Shown here: in pieces, positions 26,174 to 34,015 of the stretch
Numbering within the stretch: position 1 is the first letter of the stretch
Layout: every line of letters begins with the position of its first letter
Origin: Phycisphaerales bacterium
Lineage (GTDB): Bacteria > Planctomycetota > Phycisphaerae > SM23-33 > FEN-1343
Reading direction: 5' to 3'
Assembly (NCBI GenBank): GCA_003171335.1
Contig: PMYD01000034.1
Coordinates: forward strand, 1-64,000
Length of the DNA: 64,000 nucleotides
Translations under genes and position numbers: made by a program
Notes under the pieces: generated by a model
The model's database searches: none
Told to the model about the DNA's origin: nothing
The model's input: only the letters and a program-made list of their open reading frames with translations

Positions 26174-29100
26174 TGTTCACCGAGTGGATCCATTCTCATC
26201 ATCGCTCCATCCTCTTCCTGCTGGTGGTGCTGGCGGTGGGGGGGCTGGCCAGCAGTTTGAATCTGCCGGTGGCGCTGTTTCCGGCGGTGCATTTTCCGCG
26301 CGTGGTGGTGGATTTCGATTCGGGCGACCGGCCCGGCGAGCGCATGGCCGTCGAGGTGACCTACCCGGCCGAGGAGGCGGTCCGCGCGGTCGAGGGCGTG
26401 CGCAGCATCCGCTCCATCACCAGCCGCGGCAGCGCCGAGATCTCGATCAACTTCGACTGGTCGCAGGACATGACGGTCGCCATGCTCCGGGTGGGTTCGG
26501 CCGTCACGCAGGCGATGCCGAAAATGCCGGCGGGCACCACGTTCAACGTGCGGCGGATGGACCCGACGGTCTTCCCGGTCATCTGCTACAGCCTCACCAG
26601 CGACACCCGGAGCGGCGTGGAGCTGTACGACCTGGCGCAATACCAGATCCGGCCCGTGCTCACGGCCGTCAACGGCGTGGCCCTGATCGACGTGCTGGGC
26701 GGGGGCAAGGAGGAGATCCGCGTCGATGTCGACCCGGCCAAACTGGCGTCGTTCGGCCTGTCCTTGGAGGAGGTTAGTGAAAAGCTGTCCGCCGCCAACG
26801 TACTGACCGCGGTGGGCAAGCTGGAGGACCACTACAAGCTGTACCTGGTGCTGGCCAGCACGAGCTTCGACAACCTGGCGCAGATTCGCGCCACGGTGCT
26901 GCGCAGCGACAACGCCGGCGTGGTGCGGCTGCGCGATGTGGCCGAGGTTCGCAACGACGCCGAACCCGCCTGGTCGCGCGTCACCGCCGACGGCCACGAC
27001 GCCGTGCTCTTCCAGATTTTCCAGCAGCCGGCCGGCAACACCGTGCAGATCGCCCGCGACGTGAAGAGCCGCCTGGCCGAGCTGGCCAGCCGGCTGCCCA
27101 AGGATGTCAAGGTCGCCAACTGGTACGACCAGAGCTTGCTGATCGTCGATTCCGCCCGCAGCGTCCGCAACGCCGTGATCGTGGGCGTGGTGCTGGCGGT
27201 GCTGATTCTGCTGCTGTTCCTGCGCAATGTGAAGACGACGCTGATCGCGGCAATCATCGTGCCGGCGGTGCTGGCGGTGACCGTGCTGGTGCTGTACGCG
27301 CTGAAGATGAGCTTCAACATCATGACCCTGGGCGGCATGGCCGCGGCGGTGGGGCTCATCATCGACGACACGATCGTGCTGGTGGAGCACATCATCCGCC
27401 GGCTGCGCGGCGGCGAAGGCTCCGCCGGCCAGCGCGTGCGCATGGCGGCGGCGGAGTTCGCCCGGCCGCTGACGGGCTCGTCCGCCTCGACGATCATCAT
27501 CTTCGCCCCGCTGGCGTTCCTGACGGGCGTGACGGGGGCCTTTTTCAAAGCGCTCTCGCTCACCATGGCGGCCAGCCTGCTGGTGTCGTTCTTCGCGGCG
27601 TACCTGGCGGTGCCGCTGCTGGCGGGGAGGCTGCTGGGCCAGAAGGACATCCACCAGAAAGAGCACGGTCCTGTCACCGAATTCTTCCACGGGCTCTACC
27701 GGCGGCTGATGAGTCGGCTGATGCCCTCGCCGTGGCTGGTGCTCTTCGGCGTGGCGCCGCTGCTGGTGGCGGGGTTCCTGTGCTACCAGCACACCGGCTC
27801 GGGCTTCATGCCCAAGATGGATGAGGGCGGGTTTATCCTCGATTACAAGGCCGCCCCCGGCTCCTCGCTGACGGAGACCGACCGGCTGCTGCGGCAGGTG
27901 GAGGAGATTCTCCAGAAGACGCCCGAGGTAGAGACCTACTCCCGCCGCACGGGGCTTCAGCTTGGCGGCGGCGTGACCGAGGCGTTTGAGGGCGACTTCT
28001 TCGTCCGCCTCAAACCGTGGCCCCGGCGCGGCATCGAAGAGGTGATGGACGAGGTGCGCGGCAAGGTCGAGAGCGGCGTGCCGGGACTGGAAATCGAGTT
28101 GCTGCAGCTCATGGAGGACGTGATCGGCGACCTGACGGCCGTGCCGCAGCCCATCGAGATCGCGCTCTTTAGCGATGATGGCAACGTGCTGGCCGAGCTG
28201 GCGCCCAAGGTGGCCGAGGCCATTAAGAAGGTGCCCGGCGTGGTGGACGTGAATGCCGGGTTGGCGATCGCCGGCGATGCCTTGGATATCAAGGTCGATC
28301 GCGTGGCGGCCAGCCTGGAGGGCATGGATGCCGAGTCGGTTTCCAAGACGCTGACCACCTGCCTGGAGGGCACGGTGACCACCCAGGTGCAGCGCGGGCC
28401 CAAGATGGTGGGCGTGCGCGTGTGGATTCCGCAGGGGTACCGCAGCCGCGAGAAGAGCATCGGCGAGCTTCAGCTTCGCGCGCCGGATGGCCACATGGTG
28501 CCCTCCGCCCGCATTGCCAAGGTCATTCCGATCACCGGCCAGCCGCAGATCAAGCGCGATGATCTGAAGCGCATGATCGCCGTCACCGGGCGCATCAGCG
28601 GCCGCGATATGGGCTCGACCATCCGCGACATCAAGGATGTACTCGCCCAGCCTGGGCTGCTGCCGGGCAATCTCTACTACCGCCTGGGCGGCCTGTACGA
28701 GCAGCAGCAGATCGCCTTCAAGGGCCTGCTGCTTGTGCTGGCGGCGGCGGTGGTGCTGGTGTTCCTGCTGCTGCTCTTTATGTACGAGCGCTTCCGCGTG
28801 GCTTGGGCCATGCTGCTGACCACGCTGCTGGCGACGGCGGCGGTGTTCATCGGGCTGTGGCTGACGGGCACCGAATTGAACATCACCTCCATGATGGGCC
28901 TGACGATGGTCGTGGGCATCGTGACGGAGGTGGGCATCTTCTACTTCTCCGAATACCGCGATCTCCCGGAGCAGGCCGACGAGCACGAGCGCTTCATCCT
29001 GGCGGGCCTCAACCGCATGCGGCCCATCGCCATGACCACGCTGGCGGCCATCCTGGCCCTGCTGCCGCTGGCCCTGGGGCTGGGCCAGGGCTCCTCCATG

Positions 29101-29202
29101 GAGCGGCCGCTGGCCATCGCGATCATCGCCGGCCTGATGGCGCAACTGCCGCTGGCGCTGATCGTGCAGCCGGCCTTGCTGCGGATCCTGCGCGTGCGCT
29201 GA
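26173..29202 (+). CDS. RND efflux permease
   Basis: The 1009-residue protein has the 12-helix, two-large-loop plan of RND pumps. Helix 4 has IIDDTIVLVEHIIRR, with the two Asp typical of drug (HAE) pumps. Helix 10 has GIVTEVGIFYFSEY, where drug pumps have Lys and metal (HME) pumps have Glu. The family is therefore certain but the substrate class is not. The FMPKMDEGGF motif in the second periplasmic loop is common in HME pumps. The start ATG overlaps the adaptor stop by one base (TGATG). A hairpin lies 15 bases after the stop. Confidence 0.92.
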   Translation: MFTEWIHSHHRSILFLLVVLAVGGLASSLNLPVALFPAVHFPRVVVDFDSGDRPGERMAVEVTYPAEEAVRAVEGVRSIRSITSRGSAEISINFDWSQDMTVAMLRVGSAVTQAMPKMPAGTTFNVRRMDPTVFPVICYSLTSDTRSGVELYDLAQYQIRPVLTAVNGVALIDVLGGGKEEIRVDVDPAKLASFGLSLEEVSEKLSAANVLTAVGKLEDHYKLYLVLASTSFDNLAQIRATVLRSDNAGVVRLRDVAEVRNDAEPAWSRVTADGHDAVLFQIFQQPAGNTVQIARDVKSRLAELASRLPKDVKVANWYDQSLLIVDSARSVRNAVIVGVVLAVLILLLFLRNVKTTLIAAIIVPAVLAVTVLVLYALKMSFNIMTLGGMAAAVGLIIDDTIVLVEHIIRRLRGGEGSAGQRVRMAAAEFARPLTGSSASTIIIFAPLAFLTGVTGAFFKALSLTMAASLLVSFFAAYLAVPLLAGRLLGQKDIHQKEHGPVTEFFHGLYRRLMSRLMPSPWLVLFGVAPLLVAGFLCYQHTGSGFMPKMDEGGFILDYKAAPGSSLTETDRLLRQVEEILQKTPEVETYSRRTGLQLGGGVTEAFEGDFFVRLKPWPRRGIEEVMDEVRGKVESGVPGLEIELLQLMEDVIGDLTAVPQPIEIALFSDDGNVLAELAPKVAEAIKKVPGVVDVNAGLAIAGDALDIKVDRVAASLEGMDAESVSKTLTTCLEGTVTTQVQRGPKMVGVRVWIPQGYRSREKSIGELQLRAPDGHMVPSARIAKVIPITGQPQIKRDDLKRMIAVTGRISGRDMGSTIRDIKDVLAQPGLLPGNLYYRLGGLYEQQQIAFKGLLLVLAAAVVLVFLLLLFMYERFRVAWAMLLTTLLATAAVFIGLWLTGTELNITSMMGLTMVVGIVTEVGIFYFSEYRDLPEQADEHERFILAGLNRMRPIAMTTLAAILALLPLALGLGQGSSMERPLAIAIIAGLMAQLPLALIVQPALLRILRVR

Positions 29203-29207
29203 TGGCA

Positions 29208-29284
29208 ATTGTGGCTCAGGGGCGAAACTTTCGCCCCTGGGCCGGGCTCAGTTGCCTGCTTCCCTTCTCGCCACAAGCCACAAT
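29208..29284. repeat. Hairpin and long-range inverted repeat after the RND operon
   Basis: The perfect hairpin AGGGGCGAAA-CT-TTTCGCCCCT lies at 29218-29238. ATTGTGGCT (29208-29216) also pairs with AGCCACAAT (29276-29284) around it. There is no U-tract, so a factor-dependent end or simple repeat is as likely as a terminator. Confidence 0.6.
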
Positions 29285-29314
29285 ATGTAGTGGTGTGGGC
29301 CGGGTCATGCAGAA

Positions 29315-29340
29315 CACCTCCGGAATTTCCGGACGTGGTG
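29315..29340. repeat. TCCGGAATTTCCGGA palindrome with imperfect CACC/GGTG flanks
   Basis: The core TCCGGAATTTCCGGA (29319-29333) is flanked by CACC on the left and CGTGGTG on the right. It is a hybrid of the ACCTCCGG and ACGTCCGG variants found further along, so one arm resembles each. Confidence 0.7.
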
Positions 29341-29392
29341 GACCCCCGCGCATTCGGAAAGGCGCTAACGTTCCTACTAGCCAAAAAAATTC

Positions 29393-29425
29393 TTGACAAA
29401 CAGCAAGAGCATGGTATTCTATACT
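29393..29425 (+). promoter_or_regulatory. Probable sigma-70 promoter with no known gene downstream
   Basis: TTGACA (29393-29398), a 16-base spacer, and TATTCT (29415-29420), followed by a second candidate TATACT (29420-29425). This is the best match to a vegetative promoter in the window. The next annotated gene begins 575 bases away, beyond the palindrome cluster. Confidence 0.6.
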
Positions 29426-29426
29426 A

Positions 29427-29622
29427 GCCGAGGCGCTTTACACTCAGGTTCGTAGCTACGCATTAGCGCCGGTGGTCGATGAGGACCCTTCGTGCGGCAA
29501 TGAATGCCACACGCGGTGCAATTGACAATCAAAAAAGGGATGTGCGGTCAAGAGCGATGCCTGGTGCAATCTGTAAGTACCAAGCAAGAAGCGACTTAAC
29601 GGAATTCGTTACGGATAATTGA
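29427..29622 (+). other. Transcribed region: possible small RNA or 47-residue ORF
   Basis: Downstream of the promoter, GGCGCT (29432-29437) can pair with AGCGCC (29465-29470) and smaller hairpins follow. A 47-codon frame, from ATG 29479 to TGA 29622, reads MRTLRAAMNATRGAID, then NQKRDVRSRAMPGAIC, then KYQARSDLTEFVTDN. It has only a weak upstream GGTGG. I cannot decide between an RNA and a small protein, and neither has a family I know. Confidence 0.3.
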
Positions 29623-29642
29623 ACTGCGTAATTTCCGCAGTT
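29622..29642. repeat. 21-nt palindrome AACTGCG/CGCAGTT (degenerate copy)
   Basis: The core is GTAATTTCC instead of GGAAATTCC, so the centre is imperfect. It is preceded by GTTACGGATAATTG, the same leader as the perfect copy at 29711. Confidence 0.7.
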
Positions 29643-29710
29643 GTCTCGGCGGGTTCCGGAAGAAGAGAGAGTTCGCCTGCTCCAAGCCGCCGGCGCGTTA
29701 CGGATAATGG

Positions 29711-29765
29711 AACTGCGGAAATTCCGCAGTTGCTTGACTCACCTCCGGAAATTCCGGAGGTGAGT
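29711..29765. repeat. Two palindromes: AACTGCGG type and ACTCACCTCCGG type
   Basis: At 29711-29731 the stem AACTGCGG and its complement flank the core AAATT. At 29737-29765 a 12-bp stem ACTCACCTCCGG flanks the same core. GTTACGGATAATGG precedes the first. The cores are identical and only the stems differ. Confidence 0.85.
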
Positions 29766-29776
29766 ATCCCCTCCGC

Positions 29777-29818
29777 GACTCCGAACTTGTCGGAGTCAAC
29801 TGCGGAAATTCCGCAGTT
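29777..29818. repeat. Two abutting 21-nt palindromes
   Basis: GACTCCGA/TCGGAGTC with loop ACTTG (29777-29797) is followed without any gap by AACTGCGG/CCGCAGTT with core AAATT (29798-29818). The same order and spacing recur three times inside nuoM. Confidence 0.9.
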
Positions 29819-29838
29819 GACCCTAACATCATGCGAAT

Positions 29839-29861
29839 CACGTCCGGAATTTCCGGACGTG
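29839..29861. repeat. 23-nt CACGTCCGG palindrome
   Basis: The stem CACGTCCGG and its complement flank AATTT. The identical 23-mer is found at 32838, 46839, 46905 and 46947. Confidence 0.9.
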
Positions 29862-29890
29862 GTGGACCGGCCGTAGGTCCGGGAAGCGGG

Positions 29891-29934
29891 CAACCCTAAC
29901 AGACCCCGATCGTACTTTAAACGGTTTAAAGTTG
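29891..29934 (-). repeat. TTTAAACCGTTTAAA element, reverse copy
   Basis: The palindrome 29914-29932 with its flank CCCTAACAGACCCCGATC is the reverse complement of the 18463-18508 element with a few changes (TCTGTTAGGG flank conserved). It marks a second, inverted insertion of the same short element. Confidence 0.75.
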
Positions 29935-30000
29935 GAAGCGACTCGCCGGCATAGACTTTAGATGGCCGGGTTTGGCCCCGGCCCAAGGGGAGCGGAGTCT

Positions 30001-30771
30001 ATGTCTGAGGCATCCATCGCCGCGCTGTCGGCCGTGGGGCTTTTCATTGGGGTGCTGCTGTTCCTGGAAGGCGGCATCCGCCTGGGCCGCGCCCAGAGCC
30101 GCCGCGCGGGCGGCAGCCTCGAGGGCGGCACAGGCGTGATCGATACGGCGGTGCTGGCGCTGCTGGGGCTGCTGATCGGCTTTACGTTCAACGGGGCTTA
30201 TGCCCGCATGGAAAGCCGCCGGGCGCTGATCGCGCGTGAGGCCAACGCCATCGGCACGGCCTACCTGCGGCTGGATCTGCTGCCCGGTGAGGCGCAAAAG
30301 GTGCTGCGTCCCTTATTCCGTCAGTACCTGGAGGCGCGCCTGCGCTCGTACGAGGCGATCATGGCCGATGTGCCGGGGTATCGGGCGGAATTGGGCCGGC
30401 TGCAGGGCGAAATCTGGACGAAGGCCGAGGTCGCCTGCCGGCAGGTGCCCGGGCCGCCGGTGACGATCGTGGTGCTGCCGGCGATCAACGAGATGATCGA
30501 TATCACCACCACGCGCGAGATGGTGGCCATGACGCGCGTGCCCGGCGTGATCATCACGCTGCTTTTTGCCGTCTCGCTCATCTCGGCGCTGCTGGCCGGT
30601 TATGCCATGTCGACGTGGATGCGGCGGAGCTGGCTGCACATGATTCTCTTTGCGGCCATCATCGCCATCAGCATCTACGTCATCCTGGACCTGGAAAACC
30701 CGCGCATCGGCCTGATCCGCCTGGATGCCGCCGACGTGGTGCTCCAGCACCTGCTCGAGAAGATCAATTGA
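30001..30771 (+). CDS. DUF4239/bestrophin-like membrane protein
   Basis: The 256-residue protein has four hydrophobic segments: near 8-28, 55-75 (VLALLGLLIGFTFNGAY), 180-205 and 218-240. The pattern ALLGLLIGFTFNGAYARMESRRALIAREANAIGTAYLR matches DUF4239 proteins, which are distantly related to bestrophin channels. The function is unproven. The ATG at 30001 has GGAG five bases upstream and removes 13 implausible residues. It stands alone, bounded by palindromes upstream and a GGGCGTCTCGCCC element downstream. Confidence 0.82.
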   Translation: MSEASIAALSAVGLFIGVLLFLEGGIRLGRAQSRRAGGSLEGGTGVIDTAVLALLGLLIGFTFNGAYARMESRRALIAREANAIGTAYLRLDLLPGEAQKVLRPLFRQYLEARLRSYEAIMADVPGYRAELGRLQGEIWTKAEVACRQVPGPPVTIVVLPAINEMIDITTTREMVAMTRVPGVIITLLFAVSLISALLAGYAMSTWMRRSWLHMILFAAIIAISIYVILDLENPRIGLIRLDAADVVLQHLLEKIN

Positions 30772-30793
30772 AAGCAGGGACCTCTGTGTGAGT

Positions 30794-30909
30794 GGCATGG
30801 GCGTCTCGCCCATGAGTCCCACGGGCGTCTCGCCCGTGGCAAATGGAGAAACCGCCGGAAGCACGGCCAAGATGGCCGTGCGACTCACGGGCGAGACGCC
30901 CGTGCTACG
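30794..30909. repeat. GGGCGTCTCGCCC palindromic element, copy 2
   Basis: Almost base for base the same as 12260-12379 in its three hairpins and in the internal GCCGGAAGCACGGCCAAGATGGCCGTG stretch. It separates the convergent DUF4239 gene and PqiC-like gene. Confidence 0.85.
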
Positions 30910-30917
30910 GGTTTGCC

Positions 30918-31565
30918 TCAGGCCGGCTGCGTCGACGCGGGCAAATCCACCTCCACGTGGGCCAGGTCCTGCGTCAGTTGGGTCAGGATCTCGCGATACG
31001 CCGCGCCCAGCCCCGCGGCCATGCCTTCGGAGGCGCTGCCGGCAATGGGGGATTCGGCGTGGTAGGTTTTCTGGAAGAGCACCCGGCCGTCCACGGCGGT
31101 GTCGTCGATGAGGAAGAACGCCGCGGTCATCACGGCGCGGGGGTTTTTGCTATCGGTGAAGTCGCCGTACATCTCCCGCACGTTGCCTTCCAGGATGATC
31201 TTATCCGCCAAGCGGCTGTCGGAGCCCACCACCACGGCGTAAAGACCGGCACCCTTCATCCAGTCCACCAGCACGCCGGTTAAAAGCCCCGTGGGGGCGA
31301 CGATGAAGCCGTGGTAGTAGTCGCTTTCAAATCGTGATGCGCCGGTCTTGTACACGAACGACTGCTGGTTATAGGGACTGGCGATGAGCAGGTCGTAGAT
31401 CCGCAGCGTCAGCGGGCTCACCGGCCGGCCCGCCGCCGTGGGCTTGCCGGCCTCGATGGCGTAGAACGTCTTATCGGGGTAGGGCCGCGAGAGGTTGCAG
31501 CCGCACAGGCCGGCGCACAGCAGCACCAGGAGGCGGCCGGCGGTAGTTCGCATGGCACGGGTCAT
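30918..31565 (-). CDS. PqiC/YmbA-type ABC-transport auxiliary lipoprotein
   Basis: The 215-residue protein has a lipoprotein signal (GRLLVLLCAGLCGCN, lipobox Cys). The PqiC-like body follows: TFYAIEAGKP, LTLRIYDLLIASPYNQQSFVYKTGASRFESDYYHGFIVAPTGLLTGVLVDWMKGAGLYAVVV. Family members sit with MCE lipid-transport complexes and bridge to the outer membrane. Its ATG overlaps the upstream MCE-tail gene by four bases (ATGA), with GGAG in place. No ABC ATPase or permease is adjacent. Confidence 0.85.
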   Translation of the reverse strand: MTRAMRTTAGRLLVLLCAGLCGCNLSRPYPDKTFYAIEAGKPTAAGRPVSPLTLRIYDLLIASPYNQQSFVYKTGASRFESDYYHGFIVAPTGLLTGVLVDWMKGAGLYAVVVGSDSRLADKIILEGNVREMYGDFTDSKNPRAVMTAAFFLIDDTAVDGRVLFQKTYHAESPIAGSASEGMAAGLGAAYREILTQLTQDLAHVEVDLPASTQPA

Positions 31566-31975
31566 TTGGAGGCTCCTGTCTTGCCCCGGGGGCTGATCTT
31601 CGGCGGCGGCTCGCCGAAGAGGACGCCCGAGGGATTCGCCTTGGCATTTTCCGTGATCGCCGTCAGGTTCTCCGACAGCCGGCGGAGGTTTTCCACCAGC
31701 AACTCAATGTCGCGCTGCTGCGAGCTCAGGATGGTGTTGATTCGCCGCGTGACTTTAAGCGCCTCGACCATGGCCGGGGCGGCGTTGCCGGCCGTCTGCG
31801 CCAGGCCGGTGAGGATCTGGTTCATCTGCTCGCCGGACAGCAGCGCCTTGAGGTCCGCATTGGCATCCAGGGGGCCGGCGATCTTGAGGCGCAGCGTCTG
31901 ATCGCTCTGTGGCGTGAACGACAGTTCCAGCGGGGCCTGCGTCGCTTGCGATGATTCCGTGCTATCGTTGCCCAA
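31562..31975 (-). CDS. MCE-protein C-terminal-tail-like protein, lacking the MCE domain
   Basis: The last 60 residues (QQRDIELLVENLRRLSENLTAITENAK, then PSGVLFGEPPPK) are the helical tail and LFGEPPP end of MlaD/PqiB-type MCE proteins. The usual N-terminal membrane anchor and MCE domain are absent; the first 60 residues are not MCE-like. A TTG start at 31975 follows AAGGA with eight-base spacing, so it may be a real 137-residue protein. It could equally be the remnant of a truncated mlaD. Coupling to the PqiC-like lipoprotein fits a lipid-transport origin. Confidence 0.55.
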   Translation of the reverse strand: MGNDSTESSQATQAPLELSFTPQSDQTLRLKIAGPLDANADLKALLSGEQMNQILTGLAQTAGNAAPAMVEALKVTRRINTILSSQQRDIELLVENLRRLSENLTAITENAKANPSGVLFGEPPPKISPRGKTGASK

Positions 31976-32284
31976 AGCTCGTTCCTTGCCCCAGCAGGGA
32001 CAATCTTGCCCTTCCAAAAGTCTATGCGGCAAGAGAGGCTCAGCGGCCGGAACATTGACCGCCGGCAGCGCGCAGATGTGGTCCCAGAACCACCGCGGTC
32101 ACCCCCGCTGAGGGCCCCCGACAGCTCGGCCGCGGGGGGGCGGCCTTGCGTGGTGCGGCCGGCGGGGTAGAATCAAGATGTCGGAAGCCGGGGTCAAGGC
32201 AGCCGCTTGGCCTGCAAAAGGAGCCGGCGGCCCATCGTTCGGGGCGGCAACCAAATTCTCAGAACAGATAGGAGATTGAGGAGC
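31976..32284. other. GC-rich divergent intergenic region
   Basis: About 300 bases lie between the MCE-tail gene and bfr. It is very GC-rich around 32095-32170 (C-runs and G-runs that can pair). No gene, repeat family or clear promoter is recognised, although both flanking genes must start here. Confidence 0.4.
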
Positions 32285-32749
32285 ATGAAAGGCAACGACC
32301 GACTCGTGACAGCGCTGAACGGGCTGCTGAAAGATGAACTGACCGCGATCAATCAGTACATGGTGCACGCGGAGATGTGCAGCAACTGGGATTACGATGA
32401 GCTGCATGACATGATCCAGAAGCGGGCCATCGTCGAGATGAAGCACGCCGAGGAATTGATCGAACGGATCCTGTTTCTCGAAGCCAGGCCCGTCGTCGGT
32501 GAGCTTGGACCCATCAACATCGGCCCCGACGTGCCGCAGATGTTCGTCAACGACCTGAACGCCGAGATGACCGCCGTCAAGGGCTACAACGCGGCGATCA
32601 AGCTGGCGCTCGAGGTGGGCGACAACGCCACCAAGGAAATCCTCGAGCACATCCTCAAGGATGAAGATGGTCATGTGGACGAGATCGAGGGCCAGCAGGA
32701 CCAGATCCAGCAGATGGGTACGCAGCTCTACCTGTCGACGAAAAACTAG
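32285..32749 (+). CDS. bfr: Bacterioferritin
   Basis: The 154-residue four-helix protein matches bacterioferritin throughout: NELxAINQY-like DELTAINQYMVHAEM, EMKHAEELIERILFLE, LNAEMTAVKGYNAAI and KDEDGHVDEIEGQ. The diiron ligands (E18, E51, H54, E94, E127, H130 in E. coli numbering) and the heme ligand Met52 (in VEMKHAE) are all present, so it should bind heme at the dimer interface. It stores iron in the cytoplasm. A ribosome site GAGGAG lies directly before the ATG. A strong hairpin lies just downstream. Confidence 0.96.
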   Translation: MKGNDRLVTALNGLLKDELTAINQYMVHAEMCSNWDYDELHDMIQKRAIVEMKHAEELIERILFLEARPVVGELGPINIGPDVPQMFVNDLNAEMTAVKGYNAAIKLALEVGDNATKEILEHILKDEDGHVDEIEGQQDQIQQMGTQLYLSTKN

Positions 32750-32771
32750 AAGCGCGTGCGGCGGATGCCAC

Positions 32772-32822
32772 CGTAACGGATAATGGACATGACAACTGTT
32801 GTCATGTCCATTATCTGTAACG
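32772..32822. repeat. Long hairpin GTAACGGATAATGGACATGACAAC after bfr
   Basis: About 23 pairs form between CGTAACGGATAATGGACATGACAAC and its near complement GTTGTCATGTCCATTATCTG, with a two-base loop. It lacks a T-run but starts with the GTAACGGATAATGG leader also found before the AACTGCGG palindromes. It may end the bfr transcript. Confidence 0.7.
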
Positions 32823-32837
32823 CGGAGGGCTGGTCGG

Positions 32838-32860
32838 CACGTCCGGAATTTCCGGACGTG
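32838..32860. repeat. 23-nt CACGTCCGG palindrome upstream of nuoA
   Basis: Identical to the copies at 29839, 46839, 46905 and 46947. It lies about 110 bases before the nuoA start, within the likely nuo promoter/leader region. Confidence 0.9.
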
Positions 32861-32967
32861 CATCATCCACGGCGCATGGCGACCTCATTGCCCTCGTCAA
32901 GCACATCCCTGCTCCCTAGGCTACAATAGGGTCAACGGTTACGATCGCCGGCCGGAAAAGGAGAGGT

Positions 32968-33399
32968 ATGCCAGGTCTGCTCGCTGATGGCGTGGAGTTA
33001 TGGCCGCTGGCGCTGTATTTCGTGGCGGTGGTGGTGCTGGCCGGAGGCATCCTGGGCCTGTCGTACGTGCTGGGGGAGCGGCACCGCGAACGGGCGACAG
33101 GAATGCCGTATGAGTCGGGGATGATTCCCACCGGCTCGGCCCGAGTGCGCATGCCGGTGGAATTTTACCTCGTGGCGCTGTTCTTTGTGATCTTCGACCT
33201 GGAGGCGGTCTTCATATTCGGCTGGGCCATCTCCGCCCGGCAGCTTGGCTGGGCGGGCTATGTCGAGGTGGTGATCTTCATCGCCGTGCTGGTGTCGGCC
33301 CTGGTGTACCTGTGGAGGCAGGGGGCGCTGGACTGGGGCACGGCGCGAAGGGCAGGTGCAGACAGGGACAGGAGCGGCCGCCGCCATGGCGACGAATGA
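32968..33399 (+). CDS. nuoA: NADH-quinone oxidoreductase subunit A
   Basis: NuoA is a small membrane subunit of complex I at the quinone-site interface. The 143-residue protein has three helices and the conserved loop [36 protein letters not shown], diagnostic of the family. The C-terminal 25 residues ([20 protein letters not shown]) are hydrophilic and partly overlap nuoB. GGAGAGG precedes the ATG. It is the first gene of the operon. Confidence 0.95.
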   Translation: MPGLLADGVELWPLALYFVAVVVLAGGILGLSYVLGERHRERATGMPYESGMIPTGSARVRMPVEFYLVALFFVIFDLEAVFIFGWAISARQLGWAGYVEVVIFIAVLVSALVYLWRQGALDWGTARRAGADRDRSGRRHGDE

Positions 33400-34015
33400 G
33401 CGCGACAACAGGGCGGCCCAGGATGCCCGTTACCTGCCCGAGCCGCTGGTGCGGCGGAATATCCTGCTTTCGCGACTGCAGGACCTGCTGGCCTGGTCGC
33501 GCAAGCGTTCGTTGTGGCCATTCAATTTCGGCCTGTCCTGCTGCTATGTCGAGCTGGCCACCAGTCTGACCAGCCGGTACGACCTGGCGCGGTTTGGGGC
33601 CGAGGTGATTCGCTCCTCGCCGCGCGAGGCGGACCTGATGGTCATCGCCGGCACGGTGTTCGTGAAGATGGCCCCGGTGATCCGGCACCTGTACGAGCAG
33701 ATGATGGCCCCGCGCTGGGTGATCTCGATGGGCTCGTGCGCCAACTCCGGCGGCATGTACGACATTTACAGCGTGGTACAGGGGGTGGACCGCATCCTGC
33801 CGGTGGATGTGTACATCCAGGGTTGCCCCCCCAGCCCCGACGCCTTCATGCACGGGCTGATGCTGATGGCCGACCTGGTGGGCAAGGAGAAGCGGCCTTT
33901 AAGCTGGGTGATCGGCCCGCAAGGCATTTACAAGCCCAAGATGCCTATCCAGCGTGATCTGCTTCGCCCCCAGCGCGCCCGGCAGGGCGAGCTGCGTTCG
34001 CCGGATGAGGTGTGA
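33386..34015 (+). CDS. nuoB: NADH-quinone oxidoreductase subunit B
   Basis: NuoB carries cluster N2, the last Fe-S centre before quinone. The 209-residue protein has all four ligands: the adjacent pair in [25 protein letters not shown], and [17 protein letters not shown]. The C-terminal extension ends in [17 protein letters not shown]. The ATG at 33386 lies inside nuoA (14-base overlap). A repeat-bearing gap of 223 bases follows before nuoCD. Confidence 0.96.
   Translation: MATNERDNRAAQDARYLPEPLVRRNILLSRLQDLLAWSRKRSLWPFNFGLSCCYVELATSLTSRYDLARFGAEVIRSSPREADLMVIAGTVFVKMAPVIRHLYEQMMAPRWVISMGSCANSGGMYDIYSVVQGVDRILPVDVYIQGCPPSPDAFMHGLMLMADLVGKEKRPLSWVIGPQGIYKPKMPIQRDLLRPQRARQGELRSPDEV

Noticed and set aside
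25771-29208. 1145-codon minus-strand frame opposite the RND permease
   Set aside because: Extremely His/Gln/Arg-rich composition and no domain; the plus strand is an intact RND permease and adaptor.
29609-29986. 125-codon minus-strand frame across the palindrome cluster
   Set aside because: It is open only because 21-nt palindromes without stops keep both strands open; the residues (GISG, NCGISAV repeats) are just palindrome translations, with no ribosome site.
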